Assembly (NCBI GenBank): GCA_037833965.1
Contig: AP031355.1
Location: 14,719,501-14,783,500, forward strand
DNA: 64,000 nt
Direction of reading: 5' to 3'
DNA from: Marchantia polymorpha subsp. ruderalis
Lineage: Eukaryota > Streptophyta > Marchantiopsida > Marchantiales > Marchantiaceae
A program made the position numbers and the translations under genes. The stretch's first letter is position 1. Every line of letters begins with the position of its first letter. The notes under the pieces were generated by a model that worked only from the letters and a program-made list of their open reading frames with translations, made no database searches and was not told the DNA's origin. Shown one piece after another: positions 25,531 through 36,616 of this stretch.

Positions 25531-28500
25531 TCAGCTTTCCTCCACCCCGGACAGAAGAGAGTGTACTCCAAAAATCAAAAACAATACTCCTCCACAAAGT
25601 GAGACCTGCAAATGCTCCAGTCCAGTGCTTATCAATACTAAGACACTGTACTGTGGGTAATTAATCACAGTCAAGAGAAGTGTCGTTGTAACCCGTTGGC
25701 ATTAGGTAGGAGAAGCATAAAAGAGCTACACAAATCCATCTCTCTTCCTATGCCACTTCATACTTGCGCATTTATTTGGTACTGCAATCTCCCACCTAAC
25801 AAAAGTCACAAGATGAATTTTGCTACTCACTGCTTTTTCTGAAATTTGAGTTGCTAAATGCTTGCCTCCCAACACCGCAGCTGTCGTGCAGATGGCATGA
25901 CCGCTGTAAAGACAACAGGACACAATGTTAGATTTACCAAGTCGGCGTGCTCAAGGAGTCCATGTCTACAACCAATAGCTTATGAGCATAAAACCGCAAG
26001 GTCGTACTGCTTGTTTGTCCCATTCAATAGATTCACAAATACAGAGTTCAAGACTCATGAAGGTTTAGAGTTCATCAAACACGAATTATGTACAACTTCG
26101 CCTCATCATGAGGAATAAGTGATACCGAAGTGACACAAACTAAAAACTATTGCTGTCATGGACATTTTCAGTTTCTCTATTAAGTGTAAACAGGGTTAAA
26201 AATCTTACAGAATGCCTCCAAGAGCTACTCCGGTGACACTTTCTTGCGCAGCAAGACCTATGGTGGCAATCTGCACCAAGACCAAGCATATTAGTCTCAC
26301 ATTAACATACTGGGAAAAGTGTATTGTCATTTAAAATTTAGCTCCACTCATCGAATAATTCAAAAAATACAATTCAGCAGGCGATAAATGATCTTTGCCT
26401 TACCTGACTCCTATCACCCCATTCTCCAAGGAATGTAAGAGAGAAAGTCTGCATCAAACTAAAACATAAGTTTCTATGTAGATAAATCTTTTCAGATAAT
26501 ACAGATATACATGAATCAGCACGAACCTATCGTCTTCAACTGTTCAGATTTTTAACAGAAACGCTTCTGCTAATTAAAATCGCTTAATCTAAAAACTTTT
26601 AAAATGCCTCATGATTAGTCGGCAAATCGAGCTGATGATGTAGAAGATATAAACATCGATAGGCTAGTACATGTAAGAAGGCATCTAAGCTTCCTACTAT
26701 AAATCTCTTAAAAATAAAGTATGAACTCCAATTGGCCTGCAAATGTCAGCAAATAAGAATTGGATACACAAAATGTGCACATACATCTTCACAAATGTAC
26801 ACACTCTAGACATACCTCTATGAGAACGGGAGATAAGTATTGGAGAGCCAGATTTCCTCTTTTGGGATTATCCTTCACCTGCAGTTGGCATGGGTAGTAC
26901 CATTAAATGGATAGATATTTTAGTACCAATAATAACAACCCTGATCTGAAAGATCGGTGACATAACGGGATAAACATTAAAGAGAAGAGTACTTAAAAAC
27001 AAAAGATGATAAACATGAATCCCATCTAAAGTGAACTGACAGTACCCCTTGAGTTTTCTCCGAAGGTTTTTTGCCATCACCATCCTGCGAGGACCAAAAT
27101 CCAGGCGTGAATTTGGTGAGTAGTGAACTACGACCTAGCAAATTAGCTGAAATTATGTAATTCGTCTTTCCTAGGAGACATACCATAAAAACAGAATCAT
27201 GTCATGCTTAAACCACATGGACACATTACAGAGGGGAATGAAATGGGGTAATTGTTCAGAGAGATATAGAATGTGACAAATCTCGTGTGATTTTCCAACC
27301 ATAATAACGGAAAAGATTCACAATCTATATCCTTATTGTATGCCGTGCAAGTTCAAATGTCAATTTCAGTGGGACTCACCAACTCAGCTTCAACCTCTGC
27401 TAACTCCGAAGACATGCTGCATAAAGCAAGAAGATTGCTCTAAGATTAGCGCCCTGATTCTTGATTACTTTAAAAACGTTTTGTGCAACAAAAGTCGTAA
27501 GTTACCTTTATAGCAGGATATGAATGTGATTACTTTCTAAAGTCCTAAATCTCAATGGGTTAAATTCACTAATTTCAACACGGCATGTGCATCGGTTGCG
27601 GAGTGCCTCGACTGAGATGGCGACTAGATCAATGATTTTGCTCCCTAATACTAAAGTGTAAAGATTGTCGCTGTTACCTGTCCTCAGTTGTAAATGCCTG
27701 CCACAAAGAACGCAAACCAAAGAAGAAAAAAAGGACTGTTGCTGCATTTTGCGTCAACCGGCGTGATATCTGCAAGCAGAAGCAAAACGGAGAACTTTGT
27801 TAGCATGTCTTTTTCTTCGCAATCGATTGTGAATTATGTCTCTTATTAGGTGATATATATATTTCTTGAAAAATCATGATACATGATCAAGCAAAAATGA
27901 ATGTGAAAATAAGTTTGCTTGCGTCAAACTCCTACCACCCGTTCAGATTCTTCATTGTGCAAGCAAAAACTTTCAAAAAGGAAAACAGAGAGCAAGAATG
28001 ACCGTGCTTTACTCCGCAATTGAAAATAAAATAGTGCTTGAAGTCGAAGTAAGGCTTAGGCATACTAACCAAATTTGGGGCAGCCCATCCAAATAAAGCG
28101 GAAAGGACAGTCATTAGCTGCAGCATAAAAGTGTGATGTAGATGATCAGCTAGGCACAATGAACACTGAAAAAAACCCGGAGATTTTTTATTGATTCTAG
28201 GCCTCAGGCCTTTGAGAGCCTTTGCGACCTATTATAGTTAAAGTCTATTAAAAGTCATCCAAGCCATCTGACTATAAGAGCTAGGTTCAATACAGCCTTT
28301 TACAGCCCTGCTGAATTCGGATGAGGAAAATGAACGCAGTATGATGGATCCCGATATAAAAGGAGCACAAAACTAAGATGAGTTGCAAAAGGCGAAAGGA
28401 AAAATGGGTAAGAACAGTAGAACTTACCCCTAGTGCGCCAAGGGCTCCAGCAAGTACCACTCCCCGAGGATGCCGCATTGCCATCAGCTACACGAATAAC

Positions 28501-30269
28501 AAAGCATTGCACAGGGTGGTCGGTGGACAATGTTCAGGCACCATATAGGCAAAGCACACAATTATGGAGACAACGATTCTCTGCGAATTAGACAATCGCA
28601 ATATCGAATTTAATAGAGCACATTTGAGGAGTGTTACAGAGAAACTGCGAAGACATTTATTCATACCGCAGCAACAAAGAAGGTTTTGTCTCCAATCTCC
28701 GAGACTAAAATCATAGCCGATGCCTTCACAAAACCCTGCATGTTCACACAAATAATTATGATATAGCTGAGCTACTAAACTATACTTTAGCATACTTTGA
28801 TCCCTGCATCAGTAGCTAGATATATTGAACATTTCCGATTTGCAATCATTTGAGTAACCCCAATTACCACATAAATTGTGTAAGTGTAACTTCCAACAAA
28901 GATGACGAACTAAGATTTGGAACACACGGTCATACATATCACGCTTTGGTGAGACAAAGTCAGGTAAAGGACCCTGCAATTTTCAAGGTGCTCCTCTCTA
29001 CTATGCAATAACCGTCCAACGCGATCCTAACTAGCCCCTGCTGTGTATGCAGGAACGAGGAACACAGGGATTGATCCAGATACAAAGCGTCTATTAGGAT
29101 TCAATAGGGCCAACGGGTCGGCAAATAAGATGATGGGCAACTATAATTATTTGAGTCATGAGACATGTCCCGTCGTGAGCCAAGCCTTGCACAGCTATCG
29201 ACACGTCAGCCATCCAACACATTCAGACTTTTGAGGATTTGGTACGCCCATTCGGCATCTCTCTGCAAGTATTGACAGCAGGCACTAAAACCAATTCATA
29301 AGCAAGTCAGAAGAAAACGAAGAACGTAATCGTTCATCGTTGCCTACAAGCACCCCACCGATGCACAGTCGTCCGAGAATCGCTCCTCCCAACTGTTCAC
29401 GGTGAATCAGCGTAAGACAGAGGTAAGGGTGTAGGAGACAACCCCAGTAGCGAAGCGTGGCAGTACAAACACACTTTCGTAGCGAACTCTGAGACCTCAC
29501 TCCATACAGCCAATACTGCGTCGTTTTCTTGGCCTGTCTTTTGACCATTTGAGGATATTCGGGAGCTTCAAGCTGTGTGCCCTATGGTCAGACACTTTTG
29601 TTTAGGTCAACATGACTATAAAATTTCCAAGCACGGGGAAATGCGTAAGGCGACAGCAGAGGGGTGAAAATTAGCATTTTACTCCAGCAGGTATTGACTT
29701 CGCCGATATTCCTCAAAGGATCCGAATATGTCATCAGCGCTTGCGCGACTGGCTCAAGACAAAGGCTCCTCTTTCGAGCGAATGTTTTAGACTCTCAGAC
29801 ATGCTGCACCCCGTGCTCTGACGCCCGACTGAGCAGTTCCAGTCCAAGGCCCTTACATGTCCGCATCATAATCAACGAAGCTCGGAGACTATGTGATTCA
29901 TAAATATCGTCAACAACCAGATGGAGGCAGAAATCCCTGCAGAGGTCTTTTAATTGGGGATGGCAGTTCACGGGTGGATCCCACATGTTGCCATCAGGCG
30001 GCACCCGAGTCCTAGATTTGCATTGAACGGCTTCGTCCCCCTTCAATCCAAGCTGAAAGCAAATGATAAACCTTTCTCTCTATGCATCGCTATCGAACCC
30101 CACCCATCTGGACCTATCAGAGTGCACTTGACCCACAGAACTGCTGGCCATTTCGATCACGTACTGACCTGCATGAAACTATGGCCGGGGATTGACTGAT
30201 TGTTTGCTTGATTGAGAGATGGACAGAGGTTGAAAAGTAGAAACTTACCTCAAAAACAGAGTGCCCCAT
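25531..30269 (-). CDS. GDT1-like: GDT1-like (UPF0016/TMEM165) cation transporter, 227 aa, 12 coding exons
   Basis: This is a membrane transporter of the GDT1/TMEM165/Pam71 family, which moves Mn2+ and Ca2+ into the Golgi or chloroplast compartments. Coding exons in transcript order: 30269-30249, 28735-28667, 28487-28428, 28117-28070, 27769-27678, 27416-27380, 27084-27046, 26878-26816, 26448-26404, 26270-26209, 25903-25831, 25605-25531. All are GT-AG and sum to 684 nt ending in TGA. Both family signature motifs are present: SEIGDKT in the first hydrophobic half (E20, D23) and GEWGDRS in the second (E152, D155). A charged loop with ELAEVEAEL lies between the halves. The length and the direct start just before the first motif resemble the short plant GDT1-like 4/5 type, which lacks a long N-terminal extension and is probably Golgi-located by analogy. 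The 5' leader appears to be interrupted by an intron (donor after 30591, acceptor before 30316). The upstream frame is closed by stops, which supports the ATG at 30267-30269. Confidence 0.93.
28736..30248 (-). other. First coding-region intron of the GDT1-like gene
   Basis: This 1.5-kb intron separates the 7-codon first coding exon from the exon with the first GDT1 motif. The donor is GAG|GTAAGT at 30249/30248 and the acceptor TGCAG| lies before 28735. It is much longer than the gene's other introns. No nested gene or transposon is recognisable in it. Confidence 0.85.
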
Positions 30270-30689
30270 CGCGCCCGCGCCTCCAACACTTCTTCGATAG
30301 ACTGGTAAACTAGAGCCTGAACGGAAGAAGATGAAAATCGACAGACAAGTTTCAGAGGAAGAAAGGAAAATAACCAGCATGGTGAGCCAGGTCGAGAACT
30401 GAATCCGACTGACCCCCAGTGCTGAATCTCGACACCCAACTGCACCCAACACATCCTCCCCGGTTCGCCCAGATTTCCTCGGCTCAGCACCATCCAGCCC
30501 CTCTGCTCTTCGCGGCCAAACATGCAAAAAACTCGTCCTCATACACGTGGTAATCAGCAGCGACGCGAAGCACAGGTACGACGGACTTACCTTCGAGTTT
30601 ACGTGCGAATTCCGCCGCAAATTCCTACCAGATTCCTCTCATCGCGCAATTTCCAAACACAACCCCTTAAATGCACAACACTTGCACGT

Positions 30690-30722
<33 letters not shown>

Positions 30723-31226
30723 ACACACGCACACACACATACAATCACCAACGGACTGAATCGTGGAGAGCCCTACACTTGAGCTCCAGGCAGACACGCA
30801 GAGAAGAGCAAGGGCGGAGAAGAGCAAGGGTGCGGCTAGATCTAGAGGAGACGACAGTTGAGGGGGCACTGTCACGAGGACCCGCAATTGAATCCAGGAG
30901 CGGAGTCTCACCGGAAGGCCACAGTCGAGCGGACGAGAGGAATGTCGGAGTGGGCGACGTTCTACATGCGACACCGACAGCGAGTCTGGCACGCGTGTGC
31001 CTTCCCGGAGTCTCCCTACCCGTGCTCCTGCTGCATACGAGCCTCTGCCCTGGGCCGCAATAATTCTTACCAGAAATACCGGCGCGTTCGAATTTTTGTT
31101 CCACTCCCAATCGTCTGGACACTGACGACTGGATCCGGGTTCCAGGCCGTGGTGCAGGACGAGGACGAGGAGCTCAGCTGCCACACGTCGAGGTCCCTCT
31201 TCTTCTCCCGACTCGCTTAGTTGCAC
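30270..31226 (-). promoter_or_regulatory. 5' leader and promoter region of the GDT1-like gene
   Basis: Immediately 5' of the GDT1 start is a probable leader exon (30270-30316), then a leader intron with donor CGAAG|GTAAGT at 30591/30590 and acceptor GTTCAG| before 30316. Further upstream is a 30-bp dinucleotide run, (GA)n in the sense of this gene, at 30692-30721, followed by a short CA tract. GA-rich tracts near the transcription start are typical of plant genes and are bound by BPC/GAGA factors in flowering plants; a role here is inference. The long open frames on both strands in 30.6-31.2 kb overlap and reflect GC-rich leader sequence. Confidence 0.55.
30692..30721. repeat. (CT)15 / (GA)15 microsatellite
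   Basis: A 30-bp uninterrupted CT dinucleotide run on the plus strand, GA in the sense direction of the GDT1-like gene, lies in its leader or proximal promoter. A short CACACA tract follows at about 30723-30741. Confidence 0.95.
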
Positions 31227-31745
31227 AAACTTTTACAAACGGCCGTACTGCCAGGTGTCAGGGATCCCAGTTTCTTTCTCCTCTTTCTTTCTTTCTTCAT
31301 CCTCCCTTCGGGCTGCCCCGGATCACCCGGATTTTATCTCAGTTTTGGGAACGGGGAGGCGGGGCACTTTGCGGCAACCATGTAGAGGCCGCAACGTTGT
31401 ATGTAGTGCGTTGCAATGATCTACGCCGCAACAATGATCGCAGTCGTGTCGGGGAACGTTGCGGGAAAAAGAACTAAAACTGAACTGCAAGAGGGATAGC
31501 TCAGATGGAATCCCTAATATTCAGACTGTAATATTTGTAATGAAACGGTGATAACAAATTGAGGCGACGAAATTTTAAGCGGCAAAGATTAGGGTTTTTG
31601 AAAATAGAATCACATCAATATTCTCCAGCTCGTCGTTTTGACGTCGCTTTTGGGTGCCAATGTCAGTGCTTTGAGGAGCTCGTGCCAGAGCTCGTGCTTG
31701 TACTTTTCTTGTCATTTCAGGTGCTTTTGTAGGTGTGGTGACAGC
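31227..31745 (+). promoter_or_regulatory. Upstream region of the MULE-type gene, shared with GDT1
   Basis: This interval lies between two divergently arranged genes whose start codons are 1.48 kb apart, so the promoters may be close together or shared. It contains repeated GCAACGTT/GTTGCGG-like words (31370-31470) and a CT-rich stretch near 31270. An ATG at 31638 is in frame with the chosen start at 31746 and would add 36 Cys/Ser-rich residues. A good 3' splice-like sequence (CATTTCAG) lies between them near 31719, so part of this may be spliced leader. Confidence 0.45.
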
Positions 31746-34700
31746 ATGGAGGCAGGATGGATTGTGCAGGATCCACCTTATGAAGGCCCTTTCAATTCGT
31801 TAATGTTGAATTGGTCAAATGGGACGGCCTACATCAAAAGCTCGAGGCTTCACGATTTTGTTTCGGGAGAGGGATCTTGTCATAGTGATGCGAAGACAGA
31901 ATTTGTGACACGTTGCTCATACAAGGGTGGAGGTACTAGGCACAATTGGGAATCGTATGCAATGTATTATTGCAAGTATGGTACTCCAGAAAGGGGCAAG
32001 AAGAGTATGCTTTCCTCGAATTTTATTCAAGATCCATCAACGAAGGCAAAATTTGGTCCTGGCAGCAGGGATAGACTAGATCATGATTCGCATCACAAGG
32101 GCTGTCAGTGCAGGTTTAGTGCCATTAAACTGTTGTCTAATGATCACATTCCACCAGGAATCACAAAATTGATATACAAGCATAGAAGACACGTAAATGC
32201 TGCAGGTGTAGCTTGTCATGGCACAGCGTGTTCAGATAGTGTTGGCTTGCCATCTCAAATGGCGCGCAATTTATCCTCTGAATGCAGGTAACGGCATATT
32301 TGTTACATTTTCAATATATTTGTTTATCGTTCACAGTCAATCTCCCGTCATATTTGTAATATCTACAATCAGTTTGTTGTTATTACAGTTTGTAAAACTT
32401 TGACACTAAGCAAGCACGTTGTCTAATATTTTCTACGTTCTTATGCCAGGGAGTGGGTTGAATGCGAGTTAAGAAGAGGTTTAACTCCTCCACAAATTCT
32501 CATGCGTGCTGCAAAAGCACTGTTTGAAAATCATCAGCGCTTAGGCTATGTGCAAGGGTCCCCTATTAGAGATCTTTATATCACATCTGCCGATGTGTAT
32601 AATATCAAATTGGAACTGGACAAAGAAACTTGGAGAAGGCATGCTAATGATAGAATTAGCACAGAATTATGGATGAAAGCGAATTCATCTCAAGTTGTTT
32701 TGTATCAGGCACCAAAAAGTGATCCATTTAAACCATTGAGGCTTGCTGTTACAAGACCCTTGCTCCTAGATTGGTTGCTAAAACATGGAAATGGAGGTTG
32801 TGTTGCTATAGATGGAACGCATGGCACGCAGAAGTATAAGGTAATATTCTACTACCACATTTTGATGTTTTTATCATCAAGCTTCCATGATTATGTATAT
32901 TCTACCTTACTATTTGCAATCTCTGCAAGATATTTGAAAAAATGACGGTTTGGAGCTTTAACCAATCCTGTAAGAGATTATTGAACGTCTCAATGTGTGA
33001 TGTATATGTTGTTTTATATACCTTGATCACGTCTAAATTATCAAGACATAAAAATAGCGAATCATTCATTTGTATCAGGTTTAGCTTAGTATCAATGAAG
33101 ATGAATACTTTGTAGACGATTGCTAGCAGCAAACTGATACGTTTATTTCATTTTTTGCAATGCAGTATCCACTGTACACCCTGATGGTGTTTGACGAATA
33201 TGAACACGGACATCCTACTGTTTTTGGATTCCTCGAAAAAGAAGAAACAGAAGATCTGGTGGATTTATTATCTGCAGTGAAGAAGATGGCCCAACATTAT
33301 ATCCCTGGATGGATGCCCTCGTGCTTCATGACGGATTGTGCTGACAATGAGAGACTTGCCCTAGACATTGTTTTTCCGCATATCCCTGTATTTCTTTGCA
33401 TATATCATGTTCGAAAAGCATGGACAAAGAAATTGATTGAGGTTGTGAGTGGTCATGAAAAGAGAGCTATTATGAATGCTGCTTTAGAAGACCTGTGCTT
33501 TGGAAGCACATTAATTGCTGATGGAGAAGAATTTGATGTGGAAAGATCTGCTGCGATGAAGCTTCTGTTATTTTACAAAAAATTTCAGCTCTCTGAGCCA
33601 CAATTTGTGAAATACTTTCAAAAAGAATGGGAACCTTGTATGGGTAAGTGTAAGTTTGTAACATGTGCATTATATTTGAAGTTATTACATTTTGGAAGTT
33701 GTTTTTTGCTTAATGAACTTCCACAAGCACATCTAACTTACTGTTTTGGAATTCAGGTCAGTGGATTCGTGATGAACGGAGGAAGACATGTCGTAACAAT
33801 CAAGATACCAACAACGCTATGGAATCAATGCATGGACACATGAAGGATTTCCTTTATGGCTGGCGCAGGAATGCACATGAGCAACGTTTGGATCATACAG
33901 TATATGGTCTGCTAGGGGATTTTGTAATGAGAATTTGGTACAAAGATCAGAAGAAGCTACTTGGCTTTATTCCAAATAAGAAGAAAGATCAACGTGTGAT
34001 TGCTGTGATCATGAAGACAAGATCTATGCTAACTGTCCCTGTTACTTGGCCTCATGGCTATGCAGGCCCCGCATTAGTGGGCTCTACATCAAAGCTAAAT
34101 AGAAGGTATCTTGTAAATTGGAGACGAGAAAAGTATGCATGCGAGTGCTTCTGGTCACTCCAAGGCAACTTTTGCAAACATCAGGTACAACTCAGATTGT
34201 AATTCTGTTTTTGATTGCATATATTGGTCGTATCGGTATTTTTTATTAACACTGCTTGATTCATGTGTGTCTAGATTCTTATTCTACGAAGGAAAGGATA
34301 TTCCGAGACCAACATCCGCATTTGTTTGGGCATACGGTTTGGTGGAATACGAGGTGGAATCAAAGAGCTCTTTGATAAAGGTACTTCATCACAGATATAT
34401 GATTTCAATGAGGATCCAGTCCTTCGAAGAGAACTTGCAGATATTGAAGTCAAAGATGATTGCCATGACACCTTCAACCTTACAGAAGGTACTTCAAACT
34501 GTCAGTTTAATGTGCAATAACTGCATATATTTTGCAGAAATGACAGTTTGAGTGATGAAACTACCTAACCGTACATGTTCTATGTGTTATCAGATACGGA
34601 CAGCCCTGTAAAGAAAGCATCAAAGCCAACAGATCTGGAGGAGGAAGAAAAGATCAAGCGTGTTCTTCATACTCAATTGGTATGGCTGAAGGACTTTTTT

Positions 34701-34928
34701 GATGAAAATCCTAGTATGCTGAAAGTGGGAGAGCTAGAGCTCAGGCATTGCATTGGACGTATCAAGGAGTCTCACCAAGCATGGAGTACTGGTAGAATAC
34801 TTCCTGTTGCAGACATGTGGCGTACATCCATGCTAGATAAGCCTAGCTCATCATTCAGGAAATTGAGTTGGCTTGAAAAGGTGAGGACACCTGGTGAGAG
34901 GACACGACGTGCTAACATATGGCGATGA
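31746..34928 (+). CDS. MULE-type transposase domain protein with SWIM zinc finger, 795 aa, 6 exons
   Basis: This is a Mutator-like (MULE) transposase or a domesticated derivative of the FAR1/MUSTANG kind. Coding exons are 31746-32287, 32450-32840, 33166-33643, 33757-34184, 34275-34488 and 34594-34928, with GT-AG introns and a clean frame to TGA. An N-terminal zinc-finger-like module (about residues 125-165: KGCQC followed by KHRRH) resembles WRKY/GCM1-type DNA-binding folds. The catalytic core keeps the DD-E residues: D302 in AIDGTHG, D368 in FMTDCADNE followed by the CIYH motif (C389, H392), and E493 in NNAMESMH. A SWIM zinc finger is complete at C599-x-C601-x8-C610-x-H612. The tail beyond about 615 is acidic and unfamiliar. 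No premature stops occur in any exon. I could not find terminal inverted repeats or target-site duplications around the gene, which favours domestication, but long diverged repeats could be missed. An upstream in-frame ATG at 31638 is the alternative start. Confidence 0.88.
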
Positions 34929-35489
34929 ATTGAAAGTCGTACGTGGACTTCGATACTGGTTAGTTTCACTTACAAAAGTCTTCAATGGCAATTTTCAGAC
35001 CTGTTTTTTTTTCCACTCTACCTAGATAGGCTCCAATGTAGCTCGAAAGAAGTGGTAGCTGATTTGCACATGTACATTTCAGCTTTTTGACCATGGGGCA
35101 AAGTATCCAAGTTATATGCTGAAGTCTTGCTGCTGTGATTTCTGGTTCTAGTTGGCAGTGAAGTAGAGCACCATTAAACTTGAGACTGGCTTCTGGTTGA
35201 AAGCTACACTGAGTGACTTGACCTGAATTCTGAAGTGGACAAAGTCGTTGTGACAATAGTTCCTAATTGTAGAATTCAGGTGTTATGCTTAATTTATGTT
35301 ACATTGAATGCATGTGTTTAAGAGACTTTGGGAATTTTTGTTTGTGCTGAACTTGAATTCTCACAAGCTCTCAACGCCATAAGTGTCTGCTCCCCTCCCT
35401 CCATCCTTTGCATCTGTTTGTTCTCTGATGGTGCAGCTGACCATTTCTATAAGTAGATTTCGCACGAGATATGTAATTCGCCTCGATTT
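34929..35489. other. 3' flank of the MULE-type gene
   Basis: Probable 3' untranslated and intergenic sequence. No further coding domain is seen on either strand. The best matches to splice sites do not extend the transposase frame. Confidence 0.5.
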
Positions 35490-35765
35490 CAGGTTTTGTC
35501 TCATCCGACAGAAGTTGCCAGTTATCAGACGATGTACTCAAAAGCTGGCAGAAGTTCCATCAGAGTAGCTCTGCAGAATACGTCTGTCTATTATATATCA
35601 GAAATTTTTCATGAGTCATTTGAGTTTTACATAATTCACCTGAACTTAGGACAAATATGTCTCTCGTTCTTCTCTAAATTCCGGTTTGCTGACTTTGATA
35701 GCTGCTGCCCGATGAGGTCCATGGATATATTCGACAACTCAGAGATGATAGGGTACTTATCATCC
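35490..35765 (+). repeat. 276-bp direct repeat, copy A
   Basis: This segment begins CAGGTTTTGTCTCATCCGAC and recurs at 36341-36616 with a constant 851-bp offset and no gaps. By eye about 15 of 276 positions differ. It lies 0.56 kb downstream of the MULE-type stop codon. No open frame is conserved between the copies beyond short stretches. Confidence 0.9.
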
Positions 35766-36340
35766 CGCCGGTTTCTATATATTGGACACATGTTTGCAAT
35801 TCATGCTTGATTAACCTGTAAACATGTATGGTGGCTTATGTACTCATGGCGTTACATTCATAAAATCACCGTTCTTGGATTTTGGGACGGTCGATCAATA
35901 TCTGATTATAATTTTGTTTTTTTTGATACAGCTTTGAGGGTGCCAACGAAGGATGCAAGTGAGGTGACAAGTGCTCATGCAACCCTTGCAACTGCAAATG
36001 AGAGAGAACACCTCCAAATTATGCTGTTTATATTCCTTGAGAACTCTCATGACGAAAACAGGAAGACGTATACAGTACTTTTGTCAGAATTTGGAGAATT
36101 ATTCTCGAACTCAATGTAGTATCACACTAAACCCTACATCACAGAACCATGTGTATATCTGACGACATAAATAAAGTCAGCAGAAGCATCTGCTGTAAGA
36201 TTTCTGGTCATAGGTGTGTTGTGTGAACTTACTGCATGCTTGAGTGAATCAAGTTAGACCTTGGATAGTAAGTACGGAGAGTAGTGAGGACTGATTCGAC
36301 AGAGGCTTGTAATAGCCAAAAGGGTGGCGAGTTCCAAATA
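35766..36340. other. Spacer between the two 276-bp direct repeats
   Basis: About 575 bases separate the repeat copies. An open frame at 35838-36119 shows no known domain. I see no terminal repeats that would make the whole 1.1-kb segment a recognisable element. Confidence 0.4.
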
Positions 36341-36616
36341 CAGGTTTTGTCTCATCCGACAGAAGTTGCCAGTTATCAGACGATGTACTCAAAACCTGGC
36401 AGAAGTTCCATAAGAGTAGCTTTGCAGAATACGTCTGCCTATTATATATCAGAAATTTTTCATGTGTCATTTGAGTTTTAAATAATTCACCTGAACTTAG
36501 GACAAATATGTCTCTCGTTCTTCTCTAAATTCCGGTTTGCTGACTTTGATAGCTGCTCCCTGATGAGGCTCATGGGCACATTCGACAACTCGGAGATGAG
36601 AGGGTACTTATCATCC
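36341..36616 (+). repeat. 276-bp direct repeat, copy B
   Basis: This is the second copy of the segment at 35490-35765, same orientation, collinear without gaps and roughly 95 percent identical by eye. Differences are spread out but become denser toward the right end, which fits an ageing duplication. Confidence 0.9.

Noticed and set aside
30639..31226. 195-codon minus-strand frame as an N-terminal extension of the GDT1-like protein
   Set aside because: It stops at 30639 and cannot be spliced in frame into the exon with MGHSVFE; the frame linked by the leader intron has a TAG. The short start agrees with the short plant GDT1-like proteins.
31494..31511. tRNA-like A-box (TAGCTCAGATGG)
   Set aside because: No B-box (GGTTCGAAT-like) follows at tRNA distance and no cloverleaf can be drawn.
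31638..31745. Upstream in-frame ATG of the MULE-type gene as the main start
   Set aside because: The added 36 residues are Cys/Ser-rich and unlike the following domain, and a splice-acceptor-like sequence lies between. Kept only as an alternative.
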